DNA from: Strix aluco
Lineage: Eukaryota > Chordata > Aves > Strigiformes > Strigidae
Assembly: GCF_031877795.1 (NCBI RefSeq)
Contig: NC_133970.1
Span: 44,925,538-44,989,537, forward strand
Reading direction: 5' to 3'
Length of the DNA stretch: 64,000 nucleotides
Every line of letters starts with the position of its first letter. Within the stretch, counting starts at the first letter, position 1. Below the pieces are notes generated by a model. The model did not search any database and was not told where the DNA came from. It was given only the letters and a program-made list of their open reading frames with translations. The position numbers were made by a program, and so were the translations under genes. Shown piece by piece: positions 22,501 to 30,508 of the stretch.

Positions 22501-25090
22501 TATCTAATCTAAATCTATCCTCTTTCAGTTTAAAAATGTTACCCCTTGTCCTCATGTTTCTTGTAGGCCCCCTTTAAATACTGGAAGGCCACTATAAGGT
22601 TTCCATGGAGCTTACTCTTCTCTGGGCTACACCACCCCAACTCTCTCAGCCTGTCCTCATAGGGGAGGTGCTCCAGCCCCTTCGTGGCCTCCTCTGGACC
22701 CACTTGAACAGGTCCATGTTGGTGCCCCCAGAGCTGGACACAGTACTCCAGGTGGGGTCTCACAAGAGTTGAGTAGAGGGGGAGAAGCCCCTCCCTCGAC
22801 CTGCTGGCCACACTTCTCTTGATGCAGCCCAGGACACAGTTGGCTTTCTGGGCTGTGAGCGCACATTGCTGGCTCAGAGTCAGTTTTTCATCCACTAATA
22901 CCCCCAAGACCTTCTCTGCAGGGCTGCTCTCAACCCACTCCTCACCCAGCCTGGATTTGTGCTTGGGATTGCCCAGACCCACGTACAGGACCTTGCACTT
23001 GGCCTTGTTGAACTTCATGAGGTTTGCACGGGCCCACCTCTCAAGCCTGTCCAGGTCCCTCTGGATGGCGTCCCTTCCCTCCAGTGTGTCGACCGCACCA
23101 CACAGCTCGGTGTCATTGGCAAACTTGCTAAAGGGTGCACTCAATCCCACTGTTCATGTCCCTGACAAAGATGTTAAACAGCACTGGTCCCAATACCGAC
23201 CCCTGAAGAACGCCACTCGTCACTGCTCTCCAGTTGGACGTTGAGCCTTTGACCACAACTCTTTGAGTGCGATCATCCAGCCTATTCCTCATCCACCAAG
23301 TGGTCCATCTGTCAAATCCACGTCTCTCCAATTTAGAGACAAAGATGTTCTGCGGGACAGTGTCAAATGTTTTGCACAAGTCCAGGTAGATGACGTCAGT
23401 TGCTCTTCCCTTATCCACCAGTGCTGTAAACCTGTGGTAGAAGGCCACCAAATTTGTCAGGCATGATTTGCCCTTAGTGAAGCCATGTTGGCTGTCACCA
23501 ATCACCTCCTTATTTTCCATGTGCCCTAGCATAGTTTCCAGGAGGATCCGCTCCATGATCTTGCCAGGCACAGAGGTGAGAGTGACTGGCCTGTAGTTCC
23601 CCAGGTCTTCTTTTTTTCCCTTTTTAAAAATGGGGGTTATGTTTCCGCTTTTCCAGTCAGCAGGAACTTCACTGCCACGACTTCTCAAATGTGATGGATA
23701 GTGGCTTAGCCACTTCATCCACCAGTTCCCTCGGGACCCGCGGATGCATCTCATCAGGTCCCATGGACTTGTGCCCTTTCAGGTTCCTTAGATGGTCTCC
23801 AACCTGACCTTCTCTTAAAGTGGGTGATTCTTCATTTTCCCAGTCCCCGCCTTTACCTTCTGTGTCTTGGACGGTGTGGCTGGAGCCCTTGCCGGTGAAG
23901 ACAAGGGCAAAAATGCAAAGAAGTCGAGTATGTCAGCCTTCTCCATATCCTGGGTAACCAGGTCTCCTGTTTCCTTCTGGAGAGGGCCCACATTTTCCCT
24001 AGTCTTCCTTTTATCACTGACATACCTATAGAAGCTTTTTTGTTCCTCTTGATGTCCCTGGCCAGTTTTAATTCTATCAGGGCTTTTGGTCTTCCTAACC
24101 TTAATTTGTTTTTAACCTACCTAATTTTGTAGGTATTGTGTATGCACAACTCAAAATGGCACACTGTTTCTTAAAAATCAGTAAATACCAGGTCTTCTGT
24201 TCATCTGAAGCAGACTTCTTAGCTTTTACCTCTAAAGTACATGTTGGGTTTTTTTAATCCAAGTAGCAAGAAGCTATACTATGTGAAGCTGTTACGTGAA
24301 ATAGGCACTATACTTTGTTGTATTTCTGTTGGCACTGTTTAACATACTGTATCTTTTGTTTCAGGTCTGTAACAGTGTGTTTAACAGCTGGGATCAATTT
24401 AAAGATCATTTGGTAATACACACCGGTGACAAACCCAATCACTGTACCTTATGTGATTTGTGGTTTATGCAAGGCAGTGAGCTGAGAAGGCATCTCAAAG
24501 ACATGCACAGTATTTCAGAACGAATAGTGACAGAAGAGATTCTTCCAGTGGAAGCTGTGGAAGCTGAACCAGTAACATCAATGACTATTATAGAACAAGT
24601 GGAGCAAGTCCATGTCCTACCAGTAATTCAGGTACAAGTGGATCCTGCACAGGTAACTGTGGAACAGATGCACCAGAATCTCATACAGGACAGTCAAGTG
24701 AAAGGCACACAGATAGAGGAACTGCAAGAACAGGTGCAAATTAGTTACTTGGAATTTGAACACATTCAGACTGAACAACATGCTGAAGTTCATGTGGAGC
24801 AGTTACATGTTGAGCATGTAAATCAAATAGAGATGGAAGAAGTACAGGCAGAACTTATAGATGGAACAGACCTGGAACAAGTAGAATATGAAAGTGTTGA
24901 TCAAGGAGAAGCAGAAAAAAAGGAAACTAGTCAAGTAGATGATGCAGATAAGGAAGATCATGAACAAGCTGAAGACTTTAAACCTCAACAGTTCATGGAC
25001 ACACAGAATGAATTTAGGGGGGAGGGTGAGGGAGGAAACGGATTCCACATGGAGGCAGCAGGACACTCTAAAAGGGATGCTTTAAATTAG
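4409..25090 (+). CDS. ZNF131: ZNF131, BTB/POZ and C2H2 zinc-finger transcription factor (span of six coding exons)
   Basis: Joining 4409-4532, 8498-8599, 9779-9923, 12861-13546, 19892-20022 and 24365-25090 keeps one reading frame through every GT/AG junction and gives 637 residues with no stop. Human ZNF131 is about 620 residues. The product is a nuclear transcription factor: an N-terminal BTB domain (about residues 24-122) for dimerisation and partner binding, a basic KPKKRK stretch that may be a nuclear localisation signal, an acidic linker, six zinc fingers (about residues 262-445) and a long Glu/Val/Gln-rich tail. The ATG was chosen because it opens the conserved MEAEE start right after an acceptor. 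The introns are loaded with retroviral insertions, yet all splice sites look sound, which implies that the gene is still under selection. Assignment to ZNF131 is firm. Whether this is the Z- or W-linked copy cannot be told from sequence alone. Confidence 0.96.
5121..5503 (+). repeat. ERV-A 5' LTR
   Basis: Starts TGTGGGG, contains a TATA box (GTATAAAAG, about 5424) and an ATTAAA signal (about 5445), and is repeated at 7203-7585 with the same length. The last bases read CCCATA rather than the usual CA end. Confidence 0.9.
5505..5522 (+). other. ERV-A primer-binding site (degenerate)
   Basis: TTGGCGACCAATGTGGGC directly follows the LTR. It resembles the tRNA-Lys type site seen in ERV-C and ERV-D (TGGCGCCCAACGTGGGGC), with several mismatches. 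The primer assignment is tentative. Confidence 0.45.
5703..6416 (+). pseudogene. gag: ERV-A gag matrix start (first of two)
   Basis: The open frame begins [16 protein letters not shown], the pattern of a betaretrovirus-like matrix protein with Gly at position 2 for possible myristoylation. It matches the gag start of ERV-E (45594) at many positions. Homology covers about 100 residues and then the frame drifts into a proline-rich and unrelated tail. No capsid or nucleocapsid is encoded here, so a functional Gag is not possible. The frame overlaps the second gag start at 6351. Confidence 0.8.
6351..6510 (+). pseudogene. gag: ERV-A second gag matrix start, ERV-B type
   Basis: From about 6345 the DNA closely matches ERV-B around 37029, including the gag start [15 protein letters not shown]. 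Relative to ERV-B about 110 bases are missing after the CRNHG codons, and the frame breaks soon after. Having two matrix starts from two families in tandem shows that the element is recombinant. Confidence 0.8.
6690..7042 (+). repeat. Block shared with ERV-B 41212-41563
   Basis: About 350 bases from aaatgctataagatg to gttagtacccc are nearly identical to 41212-41563 of ERV-B. In ERV-A this block follows the gag remnant directly at about 6688, whereas in ERV-B about 3.7 kb lies between. It therefore marks the right side of an internal deletion in ERV-A. No open protein is recognised in it; its place suggests the env region. Confidence 0.8.
7054..7311 (+). pseudogene. env: ERV-A env transmembrane tail
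   Basis: The frame encodes a membrane anchor rich in Ile and Val ([15 protein letters not shown]), then a Cys and basic cytoplasmic tail with [11 protein letters not shown]. The same tail motif (WIAQKQKGG) closes the ERV-E Env. Only the last part of Env is present, and the frame continues into the 3' LTR to 7311. The surface subunit is missing. Confidence 0.75.
7203..7585 (+). repeat. ERV-A 3' LTR
   Basis: Direct copy of 5121-5503, preceded by a purine-rich tract (about 7187-7200, AAAAAGAGGGATA) that would prime plus-strand synthesis. It is followed by the TATTAT target duplication. Confidence 0.9.
8498..8599 (+). CDS. ZNF131: ZNF131 coding exon 2 (BTB domain core, residues 42-75)
   Basis: A 102-base exon between tttgtag and a GTAGTC donor, phase 1 at both ends. 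It encodes the [14 protein letters not shown] motif typical of BTB domains, and continues to VEIEG. The exon sits between provirus ERV-A upstream and a solo LTR downstream, with no disturbance of the reading frame. Confidence 0.94.
8736..9332 (-). repeat. Solo LTR related to the ERV-D LTR family
   Basis: The interval shares a block with the ERV-D LTR and its solo copy (ggtctggaa..tccctttggtcagttgggg). It carries AATAAA on the minus strand, ends in short inverted TTGT..ACAA, and is flanked by GTAGC on both sides (8731-8735 and 9333-9337). It lies in the intron after ZNF131 coding exon 2. Confidence 0.75.
9779..9923 (+). CDS. ZNF131: ZNF131 coding exon 3 (end of BTB domain, residues 76-124)
   Basis: The exon starts after gtaaacag and ends in phase 2 before GTAAAC. 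It encodes [14 protein letters not shown] and [11 protein letters not shown], the C-terminal helices of the BTB domain. All reading-frame phases agree with the neighbouring exons. Confidence 0.94.
9924..12860 (+). other. ZNF131: ZNF131 intron between coding exons 3 and 4
   Basis: AT-rich intronic DNA with homopolymer tracts (T run at about 10860) but no recognised gene or mobile element. Open frames here, including the longest at 10290-10787, show no protein family features. Confidence 0.5.
12861..13546 (+). CDS. ZNF131: ZNF131 coding exon 4 (basic motif, acidic linker, zinc fingers 1-3)
   Basis: This 686-base exon begins after tgctttgcag and ends with the histidine linker of finger 3 (KEHLRKHTG) before GTAAGA. 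It encodes the basic KPKKRK stretch, an acidic Glu/Val-rich linker and three C2H2 fingers whose paired Cys and His residues are all present. Fingers 1 and 2 are separated by a short STES linker, and finger 3 joins finger 4 through a TGEKPF linker that crosses the next intron. Confidence 0.95.
13862..14460 (-). repeat. Probable LTR related to the 60461-61039 LTR
   Basis: The stretch near 13905-13960 (AAGCAGGCATTCTTTATTTCAGCGCTGGGTGCA.. region) parallels 60500-60560 of the better defined LTR, with AATAAA on the minus strand. Boundaries are approximate and no target duplication was found. Short internal duplications occur near 14300-14350 and 14400-14450. Confidence 0.5.
14774..15712 (-). repeat. 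Solo LTR (TGTCACGG type) with 4-bp target duplication
   Basis: Starts TGTCACGG and ends ACCACCA, with CATC on both sides (14770-14773 and 15713-15716). AATAAA on the minus strand near the left end gives the orientation. The start resembles the LTR at 26397, suggesting related families. Confidence 0.72.
16213..16660 (-). repeat. Possible LTR fragment
   Basis: Begins TGTGTGAG, has AATAAA on the minus strand near 16275, and has a composition unlike the flanking intron (Pro/Ala-rich frames, GC-rich core). The right boundary is uncertain and no convincing target duplication was found. Confidence 0.35.
17330..18407. repeat. Long inverted repeat (two arms of about 110-125 bp, 0.85 kb apart)
   Basis: The left arm (about 17330-17455) and right arm (about 18298-18407) are inverted copies of roughly 80% identity by eye. 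Shared landmarks are AAAGAGGG, GGCCTGATCTAA, GAGATTTCACTTGCCAA and GGACAGAAATTCTG. The interior has no recognisable transposase. It could be a non-autonomous DNA element with long terminal inverted repeats, or an inverted duplication. Confidence 0.7.
18517..18915 (-). other. Unassigned minus-strand open frame of 132 codons
   Basis: The frame has normal amino-acid composition ([20 protein letters not shown] near its start) and looks more protein-like than other intronic frames. It is intronic, antisense to ZNF131 and just beside the inverted repeat. I do not recognise the family. It may be an exon or processed-pseudogene relic, or chance. Confidence 0.25.
19892..20022 (+). CDS. ZNF131: ZNF131 coding exon 5 (zinc finger 4)
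   Basis: The exon starts after tcttaatag and ends in frame before GTGAGT. It encodes the TGEKPF linker, a finger whose last ligand is Cys rather than His (HLTACQ, a C2HC variant), and a basic KKGRKK stretch. The C2HC variant is also present in the mammalian protein as I recall it. Confidence 0.94.
20023..22295 (+). other. ZNF131: Left part of ZNF131 intron 5, no feature recognised
   Basis: AT-rich intron between coding exon 5 and the CR1 element. I see no gene or structured repeat in it. Confidence 0.45.
22296..24110 (-). mobile_element. CR1 LINE, 3' part: ORF2 reverse transcriptase and 3' end
   Basis: On the minus strand 24110 to 22296 encodes the CR1 ORF2 reverse transcriptase: [46 protein letters not shown] and [17 protein letters not shown], followed by the C-terminal DRLRELGW region. 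The frame is broken by a shift near 23150, and the catalytic YADD-type motif reads FANDTEL, so the RT is dead. The left end carries the conserved CR1 3' tail (cagaaacatagaatg). Upstream coding sequence beyond 24110 is truncated. Confidence 0.93.
24365..25090 (+). CDS. ZNF131: ZNF131 last coding exon (zinc fingers 5-6 and acidic C-terminal tail)
   Basis: The acceptor tgtttcag ends at 24364. The 726 coding bases give two C2H2 fingers, then a long tail dominated by Glu, Gln, Val and His (repeated VEQ/EQVH patterns) and a TAG stop at 25088-25090. The tail is more diverged from the human protein than the fingers, as expected for a low-complexity activation or repression region. Confidence 0.94.
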   Translation, partial: VCNSVFNSWDQFKDHLVIHTGDKPNHCTLCDLWFMQGSELRRHLKDMHSISERIVTEEILPVEAVEAEPVTSMTIIEQVEQVHVLPVIQVQVDPAQVTVEQMHQNLIQDSQVKGTQIEELQEQVQISYLEFEHIQTEQHAEVHVEQLHVEHVNQIEMEEVQAELIDGTDLEQVEYESVDQGEAEKKETSQVDDADKEDHEQAEDFKPQQFMDTQNEFRGEGEGGNGFHMEAAGHSKRDALN

Positions 25091-25401
25091 GAAAAGCTCA
25101 GTAGAATCTGGGGTAAACATGAGCTGGAAGAAAGCTACCAGCAGACTCTTCATTTATAAATGGTCATTTTTGAAAATTAATATTTTTGAACATAAATATA
25201 GAGAAGATTTGTCTATATGGTATCAGGTTCCTGTTTTTTTTAAATGAAATTTTCACACTTGACACAAAGATGTTGTAAAAGCCATAGGTATGAGTACTAA
25301 AATGTGGACTGAAAGGTAGGAGCATAAATATTTTTAATTAATATTAGACAATAAAACAATACCGGCCATGAAATATTGCATTATTTGATTCATCCAATAA
25401 A
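25091..25401 (+). other. ZNF131: ZNF131 3' UTR with two candidate polyadenylation signals
   Basis: AATAAA occurs at 25350-25355 and again at 25396-25401 in AT-rich DNA after the stop. Either could end the transcript. Longer 3' UTRs cannot be excluded, because the DNA stays AT-rich and gene-free to about 26390. Confidence 0.5.
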
Positions 25402-26391
25402 TTAGGAACAACTGAGTGACTGGCAATTACAGTGCCAGATCCCAGTGGTGAGAATCAATCTAATTTTAATAAGATTAATAGCTCATTACTGTAAAGTTAA
25501 GTTTGTTTAGAACATACTTTCCTAGCTCTATGTTTAAGGATGCTAAGGGCTTCTAATTATCAGTTATTGCCTTGAGATTAGAGTTGCCTCCATACTTCTG
25601 AAAAACTTTCTTTTCAAAGCCTTAACTAAAGGGAGGAATTTTTGCAAGGACGTTCCCTAATGCTCTTGGTAATACTGTAGATCTTAGTTAAAATCAGGCT
25701 TTTCTATTCAGTCTTCTCAAATGCAGAATTACTTCCTGGGTTTTGTGCTTTTATTTAGTCTCATTCAAAATGATTCTTGTGTTTCATCGTAGTGTAGCCT
25801 TTGAGAAACTGTTGCAAAACAAATATGGATCTCAATTAAAATTTCAAACAATTTGATTAATGTAACTTGCATTCTTTTTTTATGATGCTTTGTGTTTTTT
25901 GAGATTCAAGTAATATGTGATGAGATTCTGTGCAGAGTGAAGAATGTGGCCCAATGTTAAGCATAAAAGTAGAAGTTGGCTATTGTATTTGTACCTGGCT
26001 TCTGATAAGAAGCCTGTCTTTTGATAACACATGGGGGACAGGCCTGCTTGCTTAGCTGCATAACTAATTTTTTAGGTATTTGTGCATATAGACACAAGGT
26101 CTGTATCTGTGGAATTAAAGGAACAATCTAGCTGTGTGTCTAACCACTGAAACTAACTTTTAGGTAATTTAAGGCCCAATGTAAACTGAGAAGGTATGGG
26201 GGATTGGTGACAGGGCCATGGTTTGGTAAGCACAGTTGGGCTGGTTTTTTGTTCTGTTTGATCTCCCCTTTTCAACAACAGCTTGCAAATTTGGTAGGAG
26301 AGAAACGATGATCTGTTGTTGTGTCCACTGCTGCTGAGCCAGGGTGGGAGTGTGGCAGGGGCACGAGCAATCCCCTTCTCACTCTGAGGGA
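25402..26391. other. Gene-free AT-rich DNA downstream of ZNF131
   Basis: I see no gene or clear repeat. It may be partly ZNF131 3' UTR. Confidence 0.4.
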
Positions 26392-26396
26392 CAGGG

Positions 26397-27380
26397 TGTC
26401 ACGGTCCACTCGGTGGACTCATGATGGTTCCTTTGCTACGATCTCGAAAGTGCAAAATTAAGGTGACCAACACCAAAGGGGATAGCAGTAATCAAACAGT
26501 GAAACTTTATTGTGTTGCCCATGAAGCGGCACACGATAGTTAGAGATGGGTGAGAGAAAGGAGAAAAGTAAAGTTAAGTTTAGAGAGAGGAGGGAGAGAG
26601 GTTATAGCTACCACCGCTGATCTCACGACGTCCTAACGGTCCCGGGTCCAGCTGATGCTGCGTCATTGATCGTTGTGGTCCTTGGTGGGGAAGCTTCCAA
26701 TTTTCGTTGTCCAGAAGTCATCTTTTATGCTCAGTAACACACCTTGCTCCTCCTCTGCCTCAGGGGTCTCCGCCCTTCTCAGAATTCAATTATCATATCT
26801 CCGCCCTTCTCGAGCGAGGCCATCACGCGTGCGCAGGGAGGAGTGTCCGAGGTGTGGTCAGTCTTGGAGGCGGGTAGCCTTCGACCAGGAGGTGTGTTTT
26901 GGTATTATAATGAAGCAAAGTTCGTCTAAAGTTCATGAATTCTTCATCGATGTTATGGCAACAGTTGTGATCCATCTCTTTTGACAGTGGCTATGCAATT
27001 ATCTCTAACAGCTCCGGCTAGGCCCAGGTACCGAGCAATAGCACAGCACTCTGTACTGCACGGCTCAGGCACCGAAGAACAGCACTGCACTGCCTGCACC
27101 ACCCGGGTCAGTGCTCAGGAGAACAGCACTGCACTGCCTGCACCACCCAGGTCAGTGCTCAGGAGAACAGCACTGCACTGCCTGCACCACCCGGGTCAGT
27201 GCTCAGGAGAACAGCACTGCACTGCCTGCACCACACAGTTCTGCATTCAGGAGCCTTTGCACCACATTCCACTCCGGGGATCGGCAACTGTGTTCCAAAC
27301 AGGCCGTTGTTGGGTACCTCACTGTCCATGTCCCCGACGACAATGTTGAGACAATGCTGATCTTCTGACCGACTCTTACA
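26397..27380 (-). repeat. Solo LTR with 5-bp target duplication CAGGG
   Basis: Starts TGTCACGG and ends CTTACA, flanked by CAGGG at 26392-26396 and 27381-27385. AATAAA on the minus strand near 26507 sets the orientation. The LTR contains an internal 44-bp minisatellite. Confidence 0.8.
27077..27240. repeat. 44-bp minisatellite inside the LTR, nearly four copies
   Basis: Units start with GAACAGCACTGCACTGCCTG at 27077, 27121, 27165 and 27209. The first three are almost identical and the fourth is partial. Because 44 is not a multiple of 3, the repeat is open in several frames, which creates spurious proteins. Confidence 0.93.
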
Positions 27381-27385
27381 CAGGG

Positions 27386-28790
27386 TGAAAGGTTCTCCTC
27401 AAGTAATAACTCCACTGGAAAGCATTTCCCTTTGCGACCCCCTCTTCCCTCAAATTTCCTTCCCAAATGTCTAAAGCCCAAATTGCTTCCACTGGTGGAG
27501 TCCCTCATGCCTCCTTACTGCAACATATGATACTGGGGGAGGGATGATTGACTCAGAGTCAGAAGTTCTGGTTGCTCTCTTTAATGGCCACCTTGCCATC
27601 CTCTTTTTGCCCCAAATGTCTGTGTAGACACACAGACCTCTACAAACTTTATATACCTATGCACCATTGGAGGAATTCTTCCCTCTAAATAAGTATATAC
27701 TGCTGGTCCCCAGAGGGCCCTGTGTTGTGCAGGTACTGGTCTGTAGCTTGCCATGGGGTGGCATGCAGCTGCACTTGTTGCCTGGGCTATGTGGTGGGCC
27801 ATGTCATGTGGGATGAATGCTTGAATTTATGCTGAATGAAACTAATCCTCCAAAGCAGCGGGGTCTAGGCAGTGAGAAACTTAAAAGTGGGTATGAACAA
27901 AAACCTGTGAGGTATGTCTGTATACAAAATAAAAAGTGAGAATTAAATTGAGATTGAGGTTAGGGGTAGACTTGTAGATTTATATATAATATTCATGAGA
28001 GGCCACAAGCTATTTCTGAAAGAAGGGCAGAGAGGGGAAAGGGAGCTGGTTAGTATAAGAAAGGATTAGCTGCTTTTTTTGAAAACAGGTGCCAAACCAT
28101 GTTTCATCTGCAGTCTTAGGAGGGGATTGTGCAGCCTCTGCTTTGTTTTACAGCTGCAGTGGAACTTTTAATTAGCTAATGGTGCAGAATATGGTACTCT
28201 TACAGGAGGAATTCTGTGACTCATTATTTCAAATAAGAAAACATTTAAATAGATGTTTAATTTGGTTGCTTATTTTTAAGGACTGAAGTATCTCTTCTAT
28301 AGCAACTATTGTGAAAACATAACATGCAGTTAAATTTTTTTTTTTAATTTCTAACAACTTTGTTCTTAGACTGTAGTGTTTGCTGCTAGCAAATAATTTA
28401 AAAATTAAGGCAACATGTTTATAATGAAAATACAAATAATTTGTAGCTTGTCAAACATTTGCCAGCTCAGGCAGGTATAACAGAAGCTGGAGACCTTTCT
28501 TGACTCACCAGCTCAGATCTAGTCCAGCTTCAGCTATGGGTGGACCCAACTTTGGGAGTGTCCCTGTGTTTGTATTGTTGCCACGGCTATGCGTGCAGTG
28601 TGAGAAATGCTCGCACAGCTCCCTGATACTTTCTGCCTGCTGAGTTTTTTTCCCCTAACTGGAGCTCTGACATCTATAAATGGCTCTGCTGGGGTTTATA
28701 TTTCCGATTCCTTTAAATAAGGGCTGGTGGTCTTTTCAGGAAATAATTTGTATCATTAAAAGAACTTGAACGAGGAAGGGAGGTACAGCC
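27386..28790. other. Intergenic DNA between LTR and CpG island
   Basis: Parts of 27386-27830 have a composition like old retroviral DNA, but I cannot assign a family. The rest is AT-rich with no gene seen. Confidence 0.35.
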
Positions 28791-28799
28791 TGTAGCTCC

Positions 28800-29300
28800 T
28801 AGGGTGCGTGTCTCAAACGTAGGGGCACGAGGACCTGGAGTGGGTAAGGGGAGTGCGGGGGTCTGTGCCTGGCAGATGATAGGCGGTCGCGGGATCGCAG
28901 CCCGCCATGGCCGGAGCTCTCCAAGGTTTTGCAGCAAAGGCGGCGGCGGCCCCTCAGCAAGGGCGTCGGGAGTCGCGCGGGCAAATGGCGGGCTGCCTGA
29001 CGGCAACAAATGGCGGGCGGTTGGCAGGGGCTGAGGTCCGCGATCCGGGGTGGGCCGCCTCTGCCCGGGGTTGGTCTGCTGGGAGGCGGGAAGGGGCGGC
29101 GAGGCTCTATCGAGCCGGGGCTGGAGACGGCGGGGGGGAGCCGGTTTTCAGGTACGGCGGTGGGAGCGCGGCTACAGTGGCGGCTGGCTGTGTTCCCCTG
29201 TTTGGGCGGAGATCGGGCACTGCCTCAGCCGAGCGCCCCGGGGCGGTCCTCGCCGGAATCCGCTGGCCGATCGCTGCGAGAAGCGGAGGCTGAGCTTTTG
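28800..29300 (+). promoter_or_regulatory. NIM1K: CpG island, probable former NIM1K promoter
   Basis: GC- and CpG-dense DNA with GGCGGC runs, GC boxes (GGGAGGCGGG about 29080) and a possible splice donor (ttttcag|GTACGG at about 29151) on the plus strand. It lies after ZNF131 and upstream of the NIM1K exons, the position of the NIM1K promoter in mammals as I recall it. The link to NIM1K rests on position only. The right edge is cut by a solo LTR at 29307. Confidence 0.5.
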
Positions 29301-29306
29301 CCAAGG

Positions 29307-30503
29307 TCTGATGGGTTGACCCTGGCTGGACTCCAGATGCCCACCAAAGTCGCTCTATCACTCCCCCTCCTCAGCTGGACAGGGAAGAGAAAATATAATG
29401 AAACGCTTGTGGGTTGAGATAAGGACAGGGAGATCACTCAGCAATTACCATCACAGGCAAACCAGACTTGACAATTAATTTCATTTATTACCAATCAAAT
29501 CAGAGTAGGATAATGAGAAATAAAAACTAAATCTTAAAACACCTTCCACCCACCACTCACTTCTTCCCAGGCTCAGCTTTTCTCCCGATTTCTCTACCTT
29601 CTCCCTGACAGCAGCGCAGGGGGCAGGGGATGGGGGTTGTGGTCAGTTCATCACACTTTGTCTCTGCTGCTCCTTCCTCCACAGGGGCAGGACTCCTCAC
29701 AGTCTTCCCCTGCTCCAGCGTGGGGTCCCTCCCATGGGAGACAGTCCTCCATGAACTGCTCCAATGTGGGTCCTTCCCACGGGCTGCAGCTCTTCACAAA
29801 CTGCTCCAGCATGGACCCTTTCCATGGGGTGCAGTCCTTCAGGCACAGACTGCTCCAGTGTGGGTCCCCCACGGGGTCACAAGTGCTGCCAGCAAACCTG
29901 CTCCAGCGTGGGCTCCTCTCTCCACGGGTCCACGTGTCCTGCCAGGAGCCTGCTCCAGCACGGGCTCTCCACGGGGTCACAGCCTCCTTCGGGCACATTC
30001 CCCTGCTCTGGCGTGGGGTCCTCTTTGGGCTGCAGGTGGAGATCTGCTCCACCGTTACCCTCCCCGGGCTGCAGGTGGAGATCTGCTCCACCGTTACCCT
30101 CCCCGGGCTGCAGGTGGAGATCTGCTCCACCGTTACCCTCCCTGGGCTGCAGGGGCACGGCTGCCTCACCATGGGCTGCACCAGGGGCTGCAGGGGAATC
30201 TCTGCTCTGGCACCTGGAGCACCTCCTCCCCCTCCTTCTTCACTGACCTTGGGGTCTGCAGAGTTGTTTCTCTCACATATTCTCACTCCTCTCTCCCAGC
30301 TGCTGTTTTCGCTGCAGGGTTTTTTTTTTCCCAGAGGCACTACCACCATTGCTGATGGGCTTGGCCTTGGCTAGTGGTGGGTCCATCTTGGAGCCAGCTG
30401 GCATTGGCTATGTCGGACATGGGGGAAGCTTCTGGCAGCTTCTCACAGAAGCCACCCCTGTAGCCCCCCTGCTACCAAAACCTTGCCGTGCAAACCCAAT
30501 ACA
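29307..30503 (-). repeat. Solo LTR, 1.2 kb, with 5-bp target duplication CAAGG
   Basis: The left end (TCTGATGGGTTGACC) is a mutated form of the TGTGGTGGTTTGACC start of the ERV-D LTR. CAAGG flanks both sides (29302-29306 and 30504-30508). The middle matches LTR fragments at 61300-62040 and 62341-62711, for example the CCCAGGCTCAGCTTTTCTCC block. It contains three 39-bp tandem repeats. Confidence 0.8.
30027..30150. repeat. 39-bp tandem repeat, three copies
   Basis: GGGCTGCAGGTGGAGATCTG recurs at 30027, 30066 and 30105, with a partial fourth copy at 30144. The period is divisible by 3, so a long apparent protein results. It belongs to the LTR. Confidence 0.9.
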
Positions 30504-30508
30504 CAAGG

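Noticed and set aside
26981-27368. Repetitive protein with ALHCLHH and related units
   Set aside because: It is the 44-bp minisatellite read in different frames within an LTR.
27077-30150. CRISPR-like spaced repeats
   Set aside because: The units are directly tandem without spacers, and the genome is a bird's.
29630-30374. Several overlapping frames of over 230 codons on both strands
   Set aside because: Produced by the 39-bp repeats and low stop density in a solo LTR; no protein family features.
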